Assembly (NCBI GenBank): GCA_913063325.1 | Contig: CAJXYE010000001.1 | Span: 62,001 to 126,000, forward strand | Source of the DNA: an uncultured Colwellia sp. | GTDB lineage: Bacteria > Pseudomonadota > Gammaproteobacteria > Enterobacterales > Alteromonadaceae | Length of the DNA stretch: 64,000 bases | Direction: 5' to 3' | Shown here: positions 36,762 to 45,682 of the stretch, one piece after another | Numbering within the stretch: the first letter of the stretch is position 1 | Layout: the number at the start of each line of letters is the position of its first letter | Notes under the pieces: model-generated | The model's database searches: none | Told to the model about the DNA's origin: nothing | What the model saw: only the letters and a program-made list of their open reading frames with translations | Position numbers and translations under genes: made by a program

Positions 36762-37714
36762 TGTCATTGTTGAGCCAATACTCTTATCTACCTCAAAAAC
36801 AGCAAGGTATTGCCTTAATTCAAGTCCTATTGATAACTGCAATATTATCGATTTTGGCGGTTTATTTAACTAACACAGCAAAAGAACAAGTGAAAATAGC
36901 ACAATGGACTAATGATAAATCACAGGCATTAGTCAATTTACATAGTGCTGAAGCACGATTGATTTTTAGTTTGTTAACACAACGAAAAATAGTCACATCA
37001 CAAAATAACGCTAATGGTAAAAGTAACGCAGTAGGGGATATTTTAGGGAGTAGTGTAGAGAGCATAACTCAGCGCTGGAATTTTTTCGCCAAGCCATTTT
37101 ATCTATCTGAGCAAGTAATGGTAGCTATTCAAGATCAGGCTGGACTGGTACATGCGCAATATCCTGACCGAGATGTTTTGGATAAACTGTTTGTTGAGCA
37201 AGGGCTGGGTATGGTAGAGGTGAATGAACTTATTGATAACTTGTTAGATTGGCAGGATCTTGATAGTATCTCCCGAGCTAATGGTGCAGAGACGTCAGCT
37301 TATGCGGGGTTAATTCGTAATGGTGCTATACCAGATGTACATGATTTTAGTTTTATTAAAAAAATAACGCCTGAGCTGCTTGAGTTATTACTAAAAACCA
37401 CCACTATCTATCGGCAAGGTCCGTTTAACCCAACCAATGTACCAACTGAGCTTTTGTATGCACTCACTAACGAAAATGTAGCAAAGCAGGTCATATTGTT
37501 AAGAGAGAATGGCCAATTAACAAAAACAAATTTTAGCCAGTTAACGGGTATCGTTGAAGATGATGATACTTTTTTTTATCCATCTAACTTCTTATCAATA
37601 AAATTAACCAGTAAAGTTGGTGAGTCGAAAGTACAAAAAGAAATGACAATACAAGTAATACCTTATGCAAAGGCTGATCAGTCACCTATTAATTTTTTTT
37701 CTAATCGTGGTTAA
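36761..37714 (+). CDS. gspK: Tip pseudopilin, GspK-like
   Basis: This 317-residue protein has a leader of about 18 residues ending QQ before GIALIQVLLITAILSILAVY. The usual Glu5 is replaced, which is characteristic of GspK, the capping tip subunit. The large middle domain has helical segments (GMVEVNELIDNLLDWQD, DVHDFSFIKKITPELLELL) of the alpha-domain type found in GspK. It overlaps gspJ by one base and precedes gspL by three. Confidence 0.82.
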   Translation: MSLLSQYSYLPQKQQGIALIQVLLITAILSILAVYLTNTAKEQVKIAQWTNDKSQALVNLHSAEARLIFSLLTQRKIVTSQNNANGKSNAVGDILGSSVESITQRWNFFAKPFYLSEQVMVAIQDQAGLVHAQYPDRDVLDKLFVEQGLGMVEVNELIDNLLDWQDLDSISRANGAETSAYAGLIRNGAIPDVHDFSFIKKITPELLELLLKTTTIYRQGPFNPTNVPTELLYALTNENVAKQVILLRENGQLTKTNFSQLTGIVEDDDTFFYPSNFLSIKLTSKVGESKVQKEMTIQVIPYAKADQSPINFFSNRG

Positions 37715-37717
37715 ATT

Positions 37718-38971
37718 GTGAAAACAGAATCTTTATTATCAAACGATGCCGCTGAAATACAACAAAGTTTACTCACTAATACTTTGCCTAAAAGCTTCAA
37801 ACAATTATTATCTACCTTTGGCGGTTATTATAACGGTCAAATGTACCGTTTTTCTTTAGATGCCGAGCAAAAATTAACCTTACAGCTGGTAAAGCAAAAT
37901 GATTTTTCGGCGCTAATCGTTATTGTGGCTCGTCAATTTTATCACGAGCAAGCCAAAACTTATCCGATTGAAAATAAAACTGAGCTTAAAAAGCTATTGG
38001 CGTTAGAATTTTCTGACAACGAAAATACCTATTATCACTTGTGGGGATATAAAGAAGGTACGAGCCAAGTCAATATTTGGCAATATAATCTACAAGTACC
38101 CTCAGCGTTGTTGAAATTGCCAGAGACATTACTACTCGCATTAACCGCCAAAGAAAACCAAGTTATTGAAATAAATAATAGCGAGCATAAAAAACAGTCA
38201 CTATTCGTCGGCCGCTCTGGTGATTTAATTTATTCGATAATAAAAAACTCAGTGATCAACTCAAGTCAGCTGTTTGCCATGTCGATAGGTATTGGAAAAA
38301 CGCCACAAGACCGTATTGTTGCAGTAAATGATAACGCTGAACAACTAGCGAGTGGCATAAAGCAATTGTCTTTGCCAATTATTAGCGCTTTTATTCAAAA
38401 GCCTAAAGTCGAAAGTAGACTACAACTATTAAAAAACATCGCCTTGCCATTTTTTATCGTTCTGGGTCTTTATTTTTCTGCAAGCAGTGTTTTTTTAACG
38501 TACAAACAACAGAACTTACAGCAAAGTTTAGCGAGTCAAAGCAGTGAAGTTTCAGTTGCGTTAGAGCGACAGCAAGCTTTTGATCAGCAACTGACACGGT
38601 ATTCACAACTACAAACGTTTTTAAGTAGTCAGCAAGCTAGTTCGCCCTTATGGTTCGTGATGGCCGATTTATTCCCCCAAGCAAAATTTACCAATATTCG
38701 TATTGCGGCTAACCGTTTTGTTATTAGAGGTTCTACCGAAAAAGCGACTGACTTGCTTGAACTACTGAGTAACATGCCGCAAGTAATCGATGCAAAATTT
38801 GACTTTCCTACCAGAAATAGCCGGAATCAAGAAGTATTCGTTATTAGTTTTAACTTATTACCGTTACAAGATGAAAGCGAAGCGATAAAGTTGGCAAATG
38901 GGCTAATGTCTAACAAGGCAAACAGTAAGACAAACAATGTAATACAGAACAAGGAACGTAATAATGGCTGA
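37718..38971 (+). CDS. gspL: Type II secretion protein, GspL-like
   Basis: The product has 417 residues with a large cytoplasmic N-terminal domain (1-235), one membrane helix near 240-260 (LPFFIVLGLYFSASSVF), and a periplasmic C-terminal domain with a coiled-coil stretch and ferredoxin-like end. This is the GspL or PilM-PilN-type layout that links the ATPase to the platform. The N-terminal domain is diverged, so actin-like motifs are not clear. The start is GTG at 37718, and the end overlaps gspM by eight bases. Confidence 0.78.
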   Translation: MKTESLLSNDAAEIQQSLLTNTLPKSFKQLLSTFGGYYNGQMYRFSLDAEQKLTLQLVKQNDFSALIVIVARQFYHEQAKTYPIENKTELKKLLALEFSDNENTYYHLWGYKEGTSQVNIWQYNLQVPSALLKLPETLLLALTAKENQVIEINNSEHKKQSLFVGRSGDLIYSIIKNSVINSSQLFAMSIGIGKTPQDRIVAVNDNAEQLASGIKQLSLPIISAFIQKPKVESRLQLLKNIALPFFIVLGLYFSASSVFLTYKQQNLQQSLASQSSEVSVALERQQAFDQQLTRYSQLQTFLSSQQASSPLWFVMADLFPQAKFTNIRIAANRFVIRGSTEKATDLLELLSNMPQVIDAKFDFPTRNSRNQEVFVISFNLLPLQDESEAIKLANGLMSNKANSKTNNVIQNKERNNG

Positions 38972-39560
38972 ACTTAAACAACATGCTTGGTTATTGTCCC
39001 TAGTCGCAATATTGATTATTGCTAAATTTATTGTTGTCCCGGTATTTGACTGGCAAGCCGAAATATTGGCTGAAATAACTTTATTAGAAAAACAACAAAG
39101 TAAAATAACGAAAGTATTAGGACAGAAAAATAATACTACTAGTGCAAATAGTGGGTTAATGGCGGCATTAAAACAGGCAGAAGGCTTGTTCTTTCCGTTT
39201 AAAACAGAAACCAGTTTTAAATTAACCCAACAGAAAATGTTAGAAGTTCTATTGGCTAAATATGATATAAGATCGCAACATATAGGCTGGCAAACAGCAA
39301 CAAACTTTAAAGAGCTGGCAGTGATACGTTACCCAATACAATTACGCTTCACGGGTAAAACCAAAGATGTCATTGATTTTATGGTGGCACTAGAAGCTAA
39401 AAATGAACTTATAGAAATTAACGATTTTAATTTGTCACTAAAAAGGCAATCAGAACAACGCTTAGGTAATATCAATGGTCGGTTGACTTTACATTTTTTT
39501 GTTAATGAAGCAGCAATGAATATTTCTCAAGAAAGTACGGTAAGTGGGGAATCATCATAA
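38964..39560 (+). CDS. gspM: Type II secretion protein, GspM-like
   Basis: The product has 198 residues with a short cytoplasmic tail, one membrane helix (residues 7-26), a coiled coil (LEKQQSKITKVLG) and a periplasmic ferredoxin-like domain, the layout of GspM and PilO. It overlaps both neighbours (gspL by eight bases, the next gene by one). It would stabilise GspL in the inner membrane. Confidence 0.75.
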   Translation: MAELKQHAWLLSLVAILIIAKFIVVPVFDWQAEILAEITLLEKQQSKITKVLGQKNNTTSANSGLMAALKQAEGLFFPFKTETSFKLTQQKMLEVLLAKYDIRSQHIGWQTATNFKELAVIRYPIQLRFTGKTKDVIDFMVALEAKNELIEINDFNLSLKRQSEQRLGNINGRLTLHFFVNEAAMNISQESTVSGESS

Positions 39561-40108
39561 TGGTAACGGAATTTAAAAGACTATTAAGCAATAAGTTGAG
39601 TATTGCTGTTATGGCATTAACTTTATTTTGGTTAATTGCAGATGGTACAACTCGTTTAACCTCACAAAATATAGTTCATAAGCAAAGTGATGAGCTAACT
39701 GAGATAACTCCGCTAGTGTTTCCTCAATTAACGACTAATCTAGTTGAGCAATTAAATTCAGCGTACCAACAATATAACGTTGATAAAGACCCCCTCTTAG
39801 ACTCGCAAACAGGTTTGTCAGCAGCAGAGCAAGCTAAACAGCAAGGTGAATTAACTTCTGTTTTTATCGATGATAATAAATTAGAACTTAAAGCCATTAT
39901 TGTAAACAAAGGCATAAACCAGAATGATGCCGATACCAAAGCTTTAATATTAACTAGTAAGATTAAATCTGGTGAGCAACAAATTGAAAAGTTTAATAAT
40001 AACAGCCAAGTATACGGTTATCTCTTAGTTATAAAAAACAATACTCAAGTGATATTAACTAAGCAACAGCCACAAGGGTTACAAAAAATAATATTGACTA
40101 TGTATTAA
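39560..40108 (+). CDS. Short GspC/PilP-like inner-membrane protein
   Basis: The product has 182 residues with one membrane helix near the N-terminus (IAVMALTLFWLIAD). A periplasmic region ends in a small beta domain around LKAIIVN, KALILTSK, YGYLLVIKNNTQVIL and GLQKIILTMY. This pattern recalls the homology region of GspC and PilP, which contacts the secretin. There is no PDZ domain, and gspC normally opens the operon rather than sitting before the secretin. I infer that it does GspC's job of joining the inner-membrane platform to GspD. The family is not recognised with certainty. Confidence 0.6.
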   Translation: MVTEFKRLLSNKLSIAVMALTLFWLIADGTTRLTSQNIVHKQSDELTEITPLVFPQLTTNLVEQLNSAYQQYNVDKDPLLDSQTGLSAAEQAKQQGELTSVFIDDNKLELKAIIVNKGINQNDADTKALILTSKIKSGEQQIEKFNNNSQVYGYLLVIKNNTQVILTKQQPQGLQKIILTMY

Positions 40109-40220
40109 AGACAGCTTTTTGAAAAGTAAAAGCGAAAATAAAAGTGTCAGGCAGTAGGGGAAAGTGGTAAAACGTTTACCTGATCTAAAACTTACAGCGC
40201 TAACTATTAAAAATAACTAA

Positions 40221-42314
40221 ATGAAAAAAATAACTCCAATGACTCAAATAAAAAACTTCAGCCTCGGCTTTATTATCGCAATAACCTTAAGTGCTTGCGC
40301 CAGCAACTCGGAAGATAAATTTACCCCGAATAAATCCTATTTGCAACAACCAACGGCGGAACAAGGTGAGTCAAAAGTTAACAAGCTAAGCATTATTAAC
40401 GCTGACTCTTTGACCACAACGCAACAAAGTGAAGAGTCGTTAGGTATGACCTACCTAAGTCCGTTAGCGAGCCAAACAAGTAATACTAAAAAAACGGTAA
40501 ACCTGACTGAAAAATTTAGTGATAGTAAGTTAGTGCAGTTAACTGCAGATAACTTACCATTAAAAGACTATCTGCATTACGTCATGGGCGACTTACTTGG
40601 CTTGAGCTATATCTTGGGGGAGAAAGTACAGGCGGACAATAAAGCGGTTACCTTGAACCTGCAACAAGATATTAGTCAGCGTAAATTATTCACCGTCAGT
40701 GAAGGTTTATTAGCTGAGCGTGGTTATGTCATTCGTTTAGATGACGGTATTTATTATATTCACCAAGCGGAGGGAACCGGCGCTAAAGGCGAAGTGGCTT
40801 ACGGTTATGGTAATAAAGTTGAGAATGTTCCTAATACCTCTTTAAATATTATTCAATTCGTTCCTTTTGTTTATGGTTATCAAGGGCAGTTGCAGCGTTC
40901 TATTACAGCATTGGCTTCGGTTAAGGTGACGGCGGACATAGCTCGTAGTTTGTTTATTATCAAAGGCAAACAGCGAGAAGTTATTAAAGCCCTCGATTTT
41001 ATTGCTTTGATGGATACGCCTGCTCTACGAGATAGACAAATAGGCGTATTTAAAACAACCTATATATCAACCGATGAAGTTAAAGATAAACTGCCAAAAT
41101 TACTGCTTCAAGAGGGGTTGTCAGTCTCGGCTGAACTACAAGCCAATAAAGCGGTTTCTTTAGTTACCTTAGACAGAACAGGTACCATTGTATTTTTTGC
41201 CAATAGCAAAAGTGTACTCGAAAGAGTTAATTTTTGGTTGTTGCAATTAGATCAGCCTCCTAGTGGTACTCAGTTACAATACTTTATTTATAACCCTCAA
41301 TATTCTCGGGCCACAGATCTTGGCGAAAGCTTAAATTTACTTATTGGTGGCAGTGCTAGTTCAATACCATCGTCAACAACTTCTGCCGCGTCTCAGAATA
41401 ATAAATCCTCTTCGGCCACTAAAAGTAATAGCCGCAATAAAGCTTTTGCGGTATCTAATGACAATATGAGCTTGGTGGTTGATGTACGAGCCAATGCTTT
41501 AATTTTCCATACTACAGGTGACGAATATCGTGATTTATTGCCATTGATTAAACGTTTAGATGTAATGCCCAAGCAAGTGATTCTTGAAATGATGATAGCT
41601 GAGGTAACCTTAACGGATTCCTTTAAACAGGGCGTTGATTTTGTATTGACTAATCAAGGGGGGGCTGCACAAATAGGTGGCTTTAACTTAAGCAGCGGTA
41701 GTGGTGGACTAACCTATTTGTTATCCGGTAGCCAAGGCTCATTGACTTTTAATTTATTACAATCGAATACCAATGTGAATGTATTATCTCGACCAACGCT
41801 ATTGGTTAGAGATGGGGTAACCGCAAGTATTACCGTCGGTGATGATATTCCAACCGTAGGTGAAATTATTACCGACCCAGTAAATGGCAGTCAAACCTCG
41901 GTAGTTTACCGTAAAACGGGAGTGGAGCTAAGTGTAACGCCCACCATTAATGCCCGTGGTGTGGTGATTATGGAAATTGAGCAAAAAATTAGTAATCAAA
42001 CGGCGGGTGATGAATCGGTTGCCGGCTCTCCTATTATTTTTGAACGCGGAATTTCAACCGAAGTGGTGGCTGAAAGCGGCCAAACCATCGTATTGGGTGG
42101 TTTAATTAGTGAGAATAGAACGAAAAATAAGCGCAGTGTACCGTTCTTTTCCAGTATCCCTTTCTTAGGTAATTTATTTAACGCCGAAGATGATACCAAA
42201 AATAAAACTGAATTGGTGGTTTTAGTTACGCCAAGAATCATCGAGTCCTCAGATGAATGGGAAGAGGTTAAAGCAAAGTTTACCGCTCAATTCGACTCTT
42301 TGAGTATAGAGTAA
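40221..42314 (+). CDS. gspD: Secretin, GspD-like lipoprotein
   Basis: This 697-residue outer-membrane secretin has a lipobox-like signal (ITLSACASNS), N-terminal N0/N1 domains (NLPLKDYLHYV near residue 112), and a Ser/Asn-rich linker around 380-410. The C-terminal secretin domain shows VNVLSRPTLLVRDG, ITVGDDIPTVG and GISTEVVAESGQTIVLGGL. The fold ends with KTELVVLVTPRII. Secretins of this type form the 15-fold outer-membrane gate. Being a lipoprotein it could reach the outer membrane without a pilotin. It ends the operon after a 112-base gap. Confidence 0.92.
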   Translation: MKKITPMTQIKNFSLGFIIAITLSACASNSEDKFTPNKSYLQQPTAEQGESKVNKLSIINADSLTTTQQSEESLGMTYLSPLASQTSNTKKTVNLTEKFSDSKLVQLTADNLPLKDYLHYVMGDLLGLSYILGEKVQADNKAVTLNLQQDISQRKLFTVSEGLLAERGYVIRLDDGIYYIHQAEGTGAKGEVAYGYGNKVENVPNTSLNIIQFVPFVYGYQGQLQRSITALASVKVTADIARSLFIIKGKQREVIKALDFIALMDTPALRDRQIGVFKTTYISTDEVKDKLPKLLLQEGLSVSAELQANKAVSLVTLDRTGTIVFFANSKSVLERVNFWLLQLDQPPSGTQLQYFIYNPQYSRATDLGESLNLLIGGSASSIPSSTTSAASQNNKSSSATKSNSRNKAFAVSNDNMSLVVDVRANALIFHTTGDEYRDLLPLIKRLDVMPKQVILEMMIAEVTLTDSFKQGVDFVLTNQGGAAQIGGFNLSSGSGGLTYLLSGSQGSLTFNLLQSNTNVNVLSRPTLLVRDGVTASITVGDDIPTVGEIITDPVNGSQTSVVYRKTGVELSVTPTINARGVVIMEIEQKISNQTAGDESVAGSPIIFERGISTEVVAESGQTIVLGGLISENRTKNKRSVPFFSSIPFLGNLFNAEDDTKNKTELVVLVTPRIIESSDEWEEVKAKFTAQFDSLSIE

Positions 42315-42484
42315 TAGCGATTTCTCAATTGGATAAATTTATTCAATAATAACAACTTATTTTAGAACTAAATTAATGGTTGAATTGGCTTTAAATCTAG
42401 GGTAAATTTTTATCGGTCATTTAGTTGTAAAAGTGGTTTTGCACAAAAAACACCCAAGTATTTGTTTTTTATTTATATTGGGGC

Positions 42485-42512
42485 TTGACAAGTGGGAATC
42501 ACTGGGTAAACT
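42485..42512 (+). promoter_or_regulatory. Sigma-70-type promoter with a long leader for the surface protein gene
   Basis: TTGACA at 42485-42490 is an exact -35 box, with TAAACT at 42507-42512 as a -10 after 16 bases. The leader of about 110 bases contains a hairpin of GTCGC and GCGAC (42527-42540) and a second one pairing CATGAAA with TTTCATG close to the start. A strong AAAGGA lies before the ATG. A long structured leader is common for very abundant proteins. The gap from 42315 to 42627 holds no gene. Confidence 0.6.
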
Positions 42513-42627
42513 ATTGGACGTTAGAAGTCGCTTTGGCGACGGCCTAAGTGTTATATAACGTAATAAAAAACCATGAAAGTTGAAAAAATTCAGCTCTCAT
42601 ATTTCATGAAATAAAGGATATTTAAAA

Positions 42628-44151
42628 ATGTTTAAAAAAACTCTATTAGCATTAGCTTTAACAACTGCTGCTACTGCAAATGCTGGTGTAATTGCACTTA
42701 CTAACTCTACAGGTACAAGTTCTGTAATCGCTACTGTATCTACTTGTGATGGCGCTTCTACTGGTACAGTAGGTACAATCTGTGTTGCCTCTGAAACAGC
42801 TATTCTTGCGGAAGCGGGTCAATCAACTCCAGTTCCTTTTGATTTTAATGATGGTGTTAACTATCATAATACCGATGGTGCAGGTACTTTGATTCAATAT
42901 GATCCAGCGTCAACTGTTCCAGTAGGTGCACGTCTTACCTTTACCTTGGCTGACGGTTATTTTGCTGATGCAAACTATGATTTAGTTCTTGCTACTAATG
43001 CTGCTACTGTAGTGGCTTCTTTAGCCAATGTGATTAAAGATGCCGATGATAATGTTACTGCAATTGAATTGACAATTGGTGTTCAATTAGCTGGTGGTAC
43101 TACTTATAACCTTTCAAATGGTGCCGGCGCTGCCGCTGCAGCTGATGAATCTGTAGCTATTGATACTATATCAATTGAACTTAAAAATGGCACTGCTGCT
43201 GGCGGTACTGTTGCAATAAGTGCAACTGCTCGTGATAATTTAGGCAACTTGTCTTCAGCAGCTGCACCTGCTATCAAGCTTTTACAATTCGAAAAGCAAT
43301 TTGTTAAAGCAACTGCTTTTGCTGCCGATAACGCGGTTGTTGATGTAGCTCAATTACGTAAAGATTTTGATACTACAGATGCTGCTGATACAACGGGTGG
43401 TGATTTAAATACTACAACTAACCTTACTATGGATATTACAGATAATGTTGCTACATTAGATGTTGCTGTTGCTGCGGCTTCTGTAACTGTTGCTCCAACA
43501 GTAACTGATACAGGTAGTTTTGCTGGCATTAACCATTCAACTACAGTTACTACTGGCTTAACGAATGCTGCTACATCACAACTTGATGGCGTAGATCTTG
43601 TTCAAAACACAACGGATCTAACTAAAGCGACTGTACCTGCTGTAGCTGGAACAACTGCTTTTGATTCTGGCTTAGTTTTAGAAATCAATAACGATGATGC
43701 TCAAAATACACGTACAGTTTCTGTAAGTTCAGTACTTGATCTTACAGCAGCTAACGCAGCATTTGTTGGTGAAACTATCGATTTCGGTACGGTAACAACA
43801 TTCTCATTAAATGGTAAAAATGCACAAGTACCATATATGCCTTTCGGCGATAATACTCAAATCATCTTACGTGCGACAAATACAAGCACTCAAACAGGTG
43901 ACTTAAGTGTTCGTTACATGGAAGAAGGTTCACAAACTACATGGAAAGATCTTGGTGTAGTTGGTACTGTTACTCCTGGTGTTAATAACATTGCTGATGT
44001 TATTCTAGCTGCAATTAAATCTGATTCTGGTTTAACTAAAGGTAAATTAGCTTTAGATATTACAGTTAACGCTCCTTCTGCTAACGTTAACTTCTATGCT
44101 GCATACAAAGTTGTTTCAGAAATGGACCGTGGTTTCGTAGGTAACTTCTAA
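42628..44151 (+). CDS. Abundant secreted Ala/Thr-rich protein, possible S-layer (Slr4-like) subunit
   Basis: The product has 507 residues with a signal peptide MFKKTLLALALTTAATANA. The mature part is rich in Ala, Thr, Val, Asp and Gly, strongly acidic, with short beta-strand-like repeats and no membrane anchor. Only two cysteines (40 and 52) occur. Codons are strongly biased to GCT, GGT, ACT and GTT, which is usual for highly expressed genes. It has its own promoter and terminator and lies just after a type II secretion operon. The marine S-layer protein Slr4 of Pseudoalteromonas has the same kind of composition and length. Homology is my inference from memory and needs a database check. It could also be another secreted matrix protein. 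Confidence 0.6.
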   Translation: MFKKTLLALALTTAATANAGVIALTNSTGTSSVIATVSTCDGASTGTVGTICVASETAILAEAGQSTPVPFDFNDGVNYHNTDGAGTLIQYDPASTVPVGARLTFTLADGYFADANYDLVLATNAATVVASLANVIKDADDNVTAIELTIGVQLAGGTTYNLSNGAGAAAAADESVAIDTISIELKNGTAAGGTVAISATARDNLGNLSSAAAPAIKLLQFEKQFVKATAFAADNAVVDVAQLRKDFDTTDAADTTGGDLNTTTNLTMDITDNVATLDVAVAAASVTVAPTVTDTGSFAGINHSTTVTTGLTNAATSQLDGVDLVQNTTDLTKATVPAVAGTTAFDSGLVLEINNDDAQNTRTVSVSSVLDLTAANAAFVGETIDFGTVTTFSLNGKNAQVPYMPFGDNTQIILRATNTSTQTGDLSVRYMEEGSQTTWKDLGVVGTVTPGVNNIADVILAAIKSDSGLTKGKLALDITVNAPSANVNFYAAYKVVSEMDRGFVGNF

Positions 44152-44180
44152 TCTAATGACTCATTAGTTATATGATTAAT

Positions 44181-44211
44181 AAAAAGCGAGCCTCGGCTCG
44201 CTTTTTTTATA
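44181..44211 (+). terminator. Strong Rho-independent terminator of the surface protein gene
   Basis: AAAAAGCGAGCC and GGCTCGCTTTTT form a 12-base stem around a short loop followed by seven T, about 30 bases past the stop codon. Confidence 0.9.
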
Positions 44212-44216
44212 TTAAA

Positions 44217-44446
44217 TAAATATCTAGGACACCTATAGTTGTTTGAAAACTCCCATCTCCCTACTACAGTCAAATAAAGTCAAATAAAGTTAAGTAACTT
44301 CTTAATGACGAGTAATTGTCATGACTACAGCAAGAAAGCAATTGATCTGTTTAGCTGAACCCTCTTATTTCCACTGTATTTCACGTTGAAAAATAACTAG
44401 GTCACCCATAGTTATTTGAATATCTCAATCTCTCTACTAAAGTAAC
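44217..44446 (+). repeat. Direct repeat pair around the transposase 5' end
   Basis: Positions 44217-44272 and 44391-44446 are about 55-base direct copies of each other (for example CACCTATAGTTGTTTGAA against CACCCATAGTTATTTGAA). The first lies in the transposase leader and the second just after its first 22 codons, which points to a duplication or nested insertion. Confidence 0.7.
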
Positions 44447-45365
44447 TATCCTTGATGAATAGAGCTGCTTTGACTGTCTTGTTGAACTCGGCCTCCTGAA
44501 CTCGTAAGCCTGAATATATTTCAGGATCTAGCTCTAATGTGTGTGGCACTTGTCGCTTGAGATACTGAAACAACTTCAGTATGACGTTATTTTTACTCCC
44601 CTGAGCGTTACGCTGCGTCTATGCGATTATGAGTAATCATGCATATATGGTGTTATTTATAGATGAAACATCGGCACGCGATTGGTCAATAGTGGAAGTT
44701 CTTCAGCGCAGGCACGCTTTATTCAAAGGAACTTTACTCAGTCAATAATATTGGACTGGTGAACCCATAGCGGCTTAATGAATGCTGTCATTAAATGACA
44801 CTGTGGAACAATATAGCAGTCGGCTGATGGATATAAGATGGTTTATGCGCTTATTTAATGAAAATATCGCTATAAAGGCTATTAAAGAAGATCACGTACG
44901 GGATGATTCTGGGAAGGACGCTTTAAGTCACAAGCGTAGCTTGATGAAGCTGCACTTGCCGCTTGTATGGCCTATGTTGATTTAAATCCCGTGAGAGCAA
45001 ATATAGCCAAAACCCCTGAAGGATCAGACTATACCAGTGTAAAACAACGGGTGGCGTAAGCAAAAAAGGCACAACAAGCAAGTAACCTATTGTCCTTGAT
45101 TGGTAATCCCCGACGAGATATGCCAAAAGGACTACCTTTTGAGTTAAAAGATTACCTAGAATTAATTCAACTTACTGACCGTTGTATTTGTGTGGATAAG
45201 ACTGGTTATATTGATGCGATACAGACATCGCTATTAACGCGATTAAATATTGGTTCGAAAAATTGGCTGACGTTAAGTAAAGGATTAAGAAAACTATTTC
45301 ATGGAGCAGTTGGACATGAAACAGCTTTAACTTATTATTGCCAATACCATAAGTTAAAACGGTGA
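44321..45365 (+). pseudogene. Decayed REP-associated Y1 (RAYT) transposase
   Basis: The 5' end (44321-44388) codes for MTTARKQLICLAEPSYFHCI, the usual start of this transposase group. It is then interrupted by about 260 bases that include a REP unit. The rest resumes at 44650 with VLFIDETSARDWS, GEPIA and RLMDIRWFMRLFNENIA. A frameshift near 44900 leads to WEGRFKSQA, then LDEAALAACMAYVDLNPVRA and KTPEGSDYTSVKQR, ending at 45365. In-frame stops lie at 44746, 44776, 44779, 44937 and 45057. RAYT enzymes are known to move REP hairpins. REP units flank this copy on both sides, so it was probably the mobiliser of the repeats in this genome, now dead at this site. Confidence 0.85.
44500..44641 (+). 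repeat. REP-like unit inside the transposase pseudogene
   Basis: One two-hairpin unit, with TATTTCAGGATC for the first and ATACTGAA/TTCAGTAT (44562-44582) for the second, continues into a stretch ending GATTATGAGTAATCAT. The second hairpin shows a paired change from GC to AT compared with the common form. The unit plus its 60-base tail is repeated at 45464-45597. Confidence 0.8.
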
Positions 45366-45463
45366 CAAAACTTATGGTGCTGTGAAAAATTACTGGCTTA
45401 ATCTTCGCTGCTTGAGTGGTAATTTGTGATTTTTACTGATCTAGCTGACTAAGTTACTGAACT

Positions 45464-45597
45464 CGTCATCCTGAATTTATTTCAGGATCTAATGCGTGTG
45501 GCACTTTTGCCTGAGGTGCTGAAACGAGTTCAGCATGACGCTATTTGTTACTCACATGAGTATTACGCAGAACCAATTGATTATGAGTAATCATACG
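45464..45597 (+). repeat. REP-like unit downstream of the transposase pseudogene
   Basis: This is a full two-hairpin unit (45464-45541) followed by the same roughly 60-base tail (TTACTCACATGAGTATTACG to GATTATGAGTAATCAT) as the copy at 44500-44641, in the same orientation. The two copies bracket the main part of the pseudogene. The remaining gap up to 45682 holds no gene. Confidence 0.8.
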
Positions 45598-45682
45598 TTT
45601 TTTCTGCTTTTTGCTAGGAATTACCCCAGCGCTAGCGTAAAATAAAACGGTTATATAACAATAAATAAGTATCGTTTACCTT

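Noticed and set aside
31669-42314. MSHA or type IV pilus operon
   Set aside because: There is no retraction ATPase, no MshB/A-like major pilin pair and no PilC/PilY adhesin. The order of minor pseudopilins H-I-J-K and the GspG calcium motif favour type II secretion.
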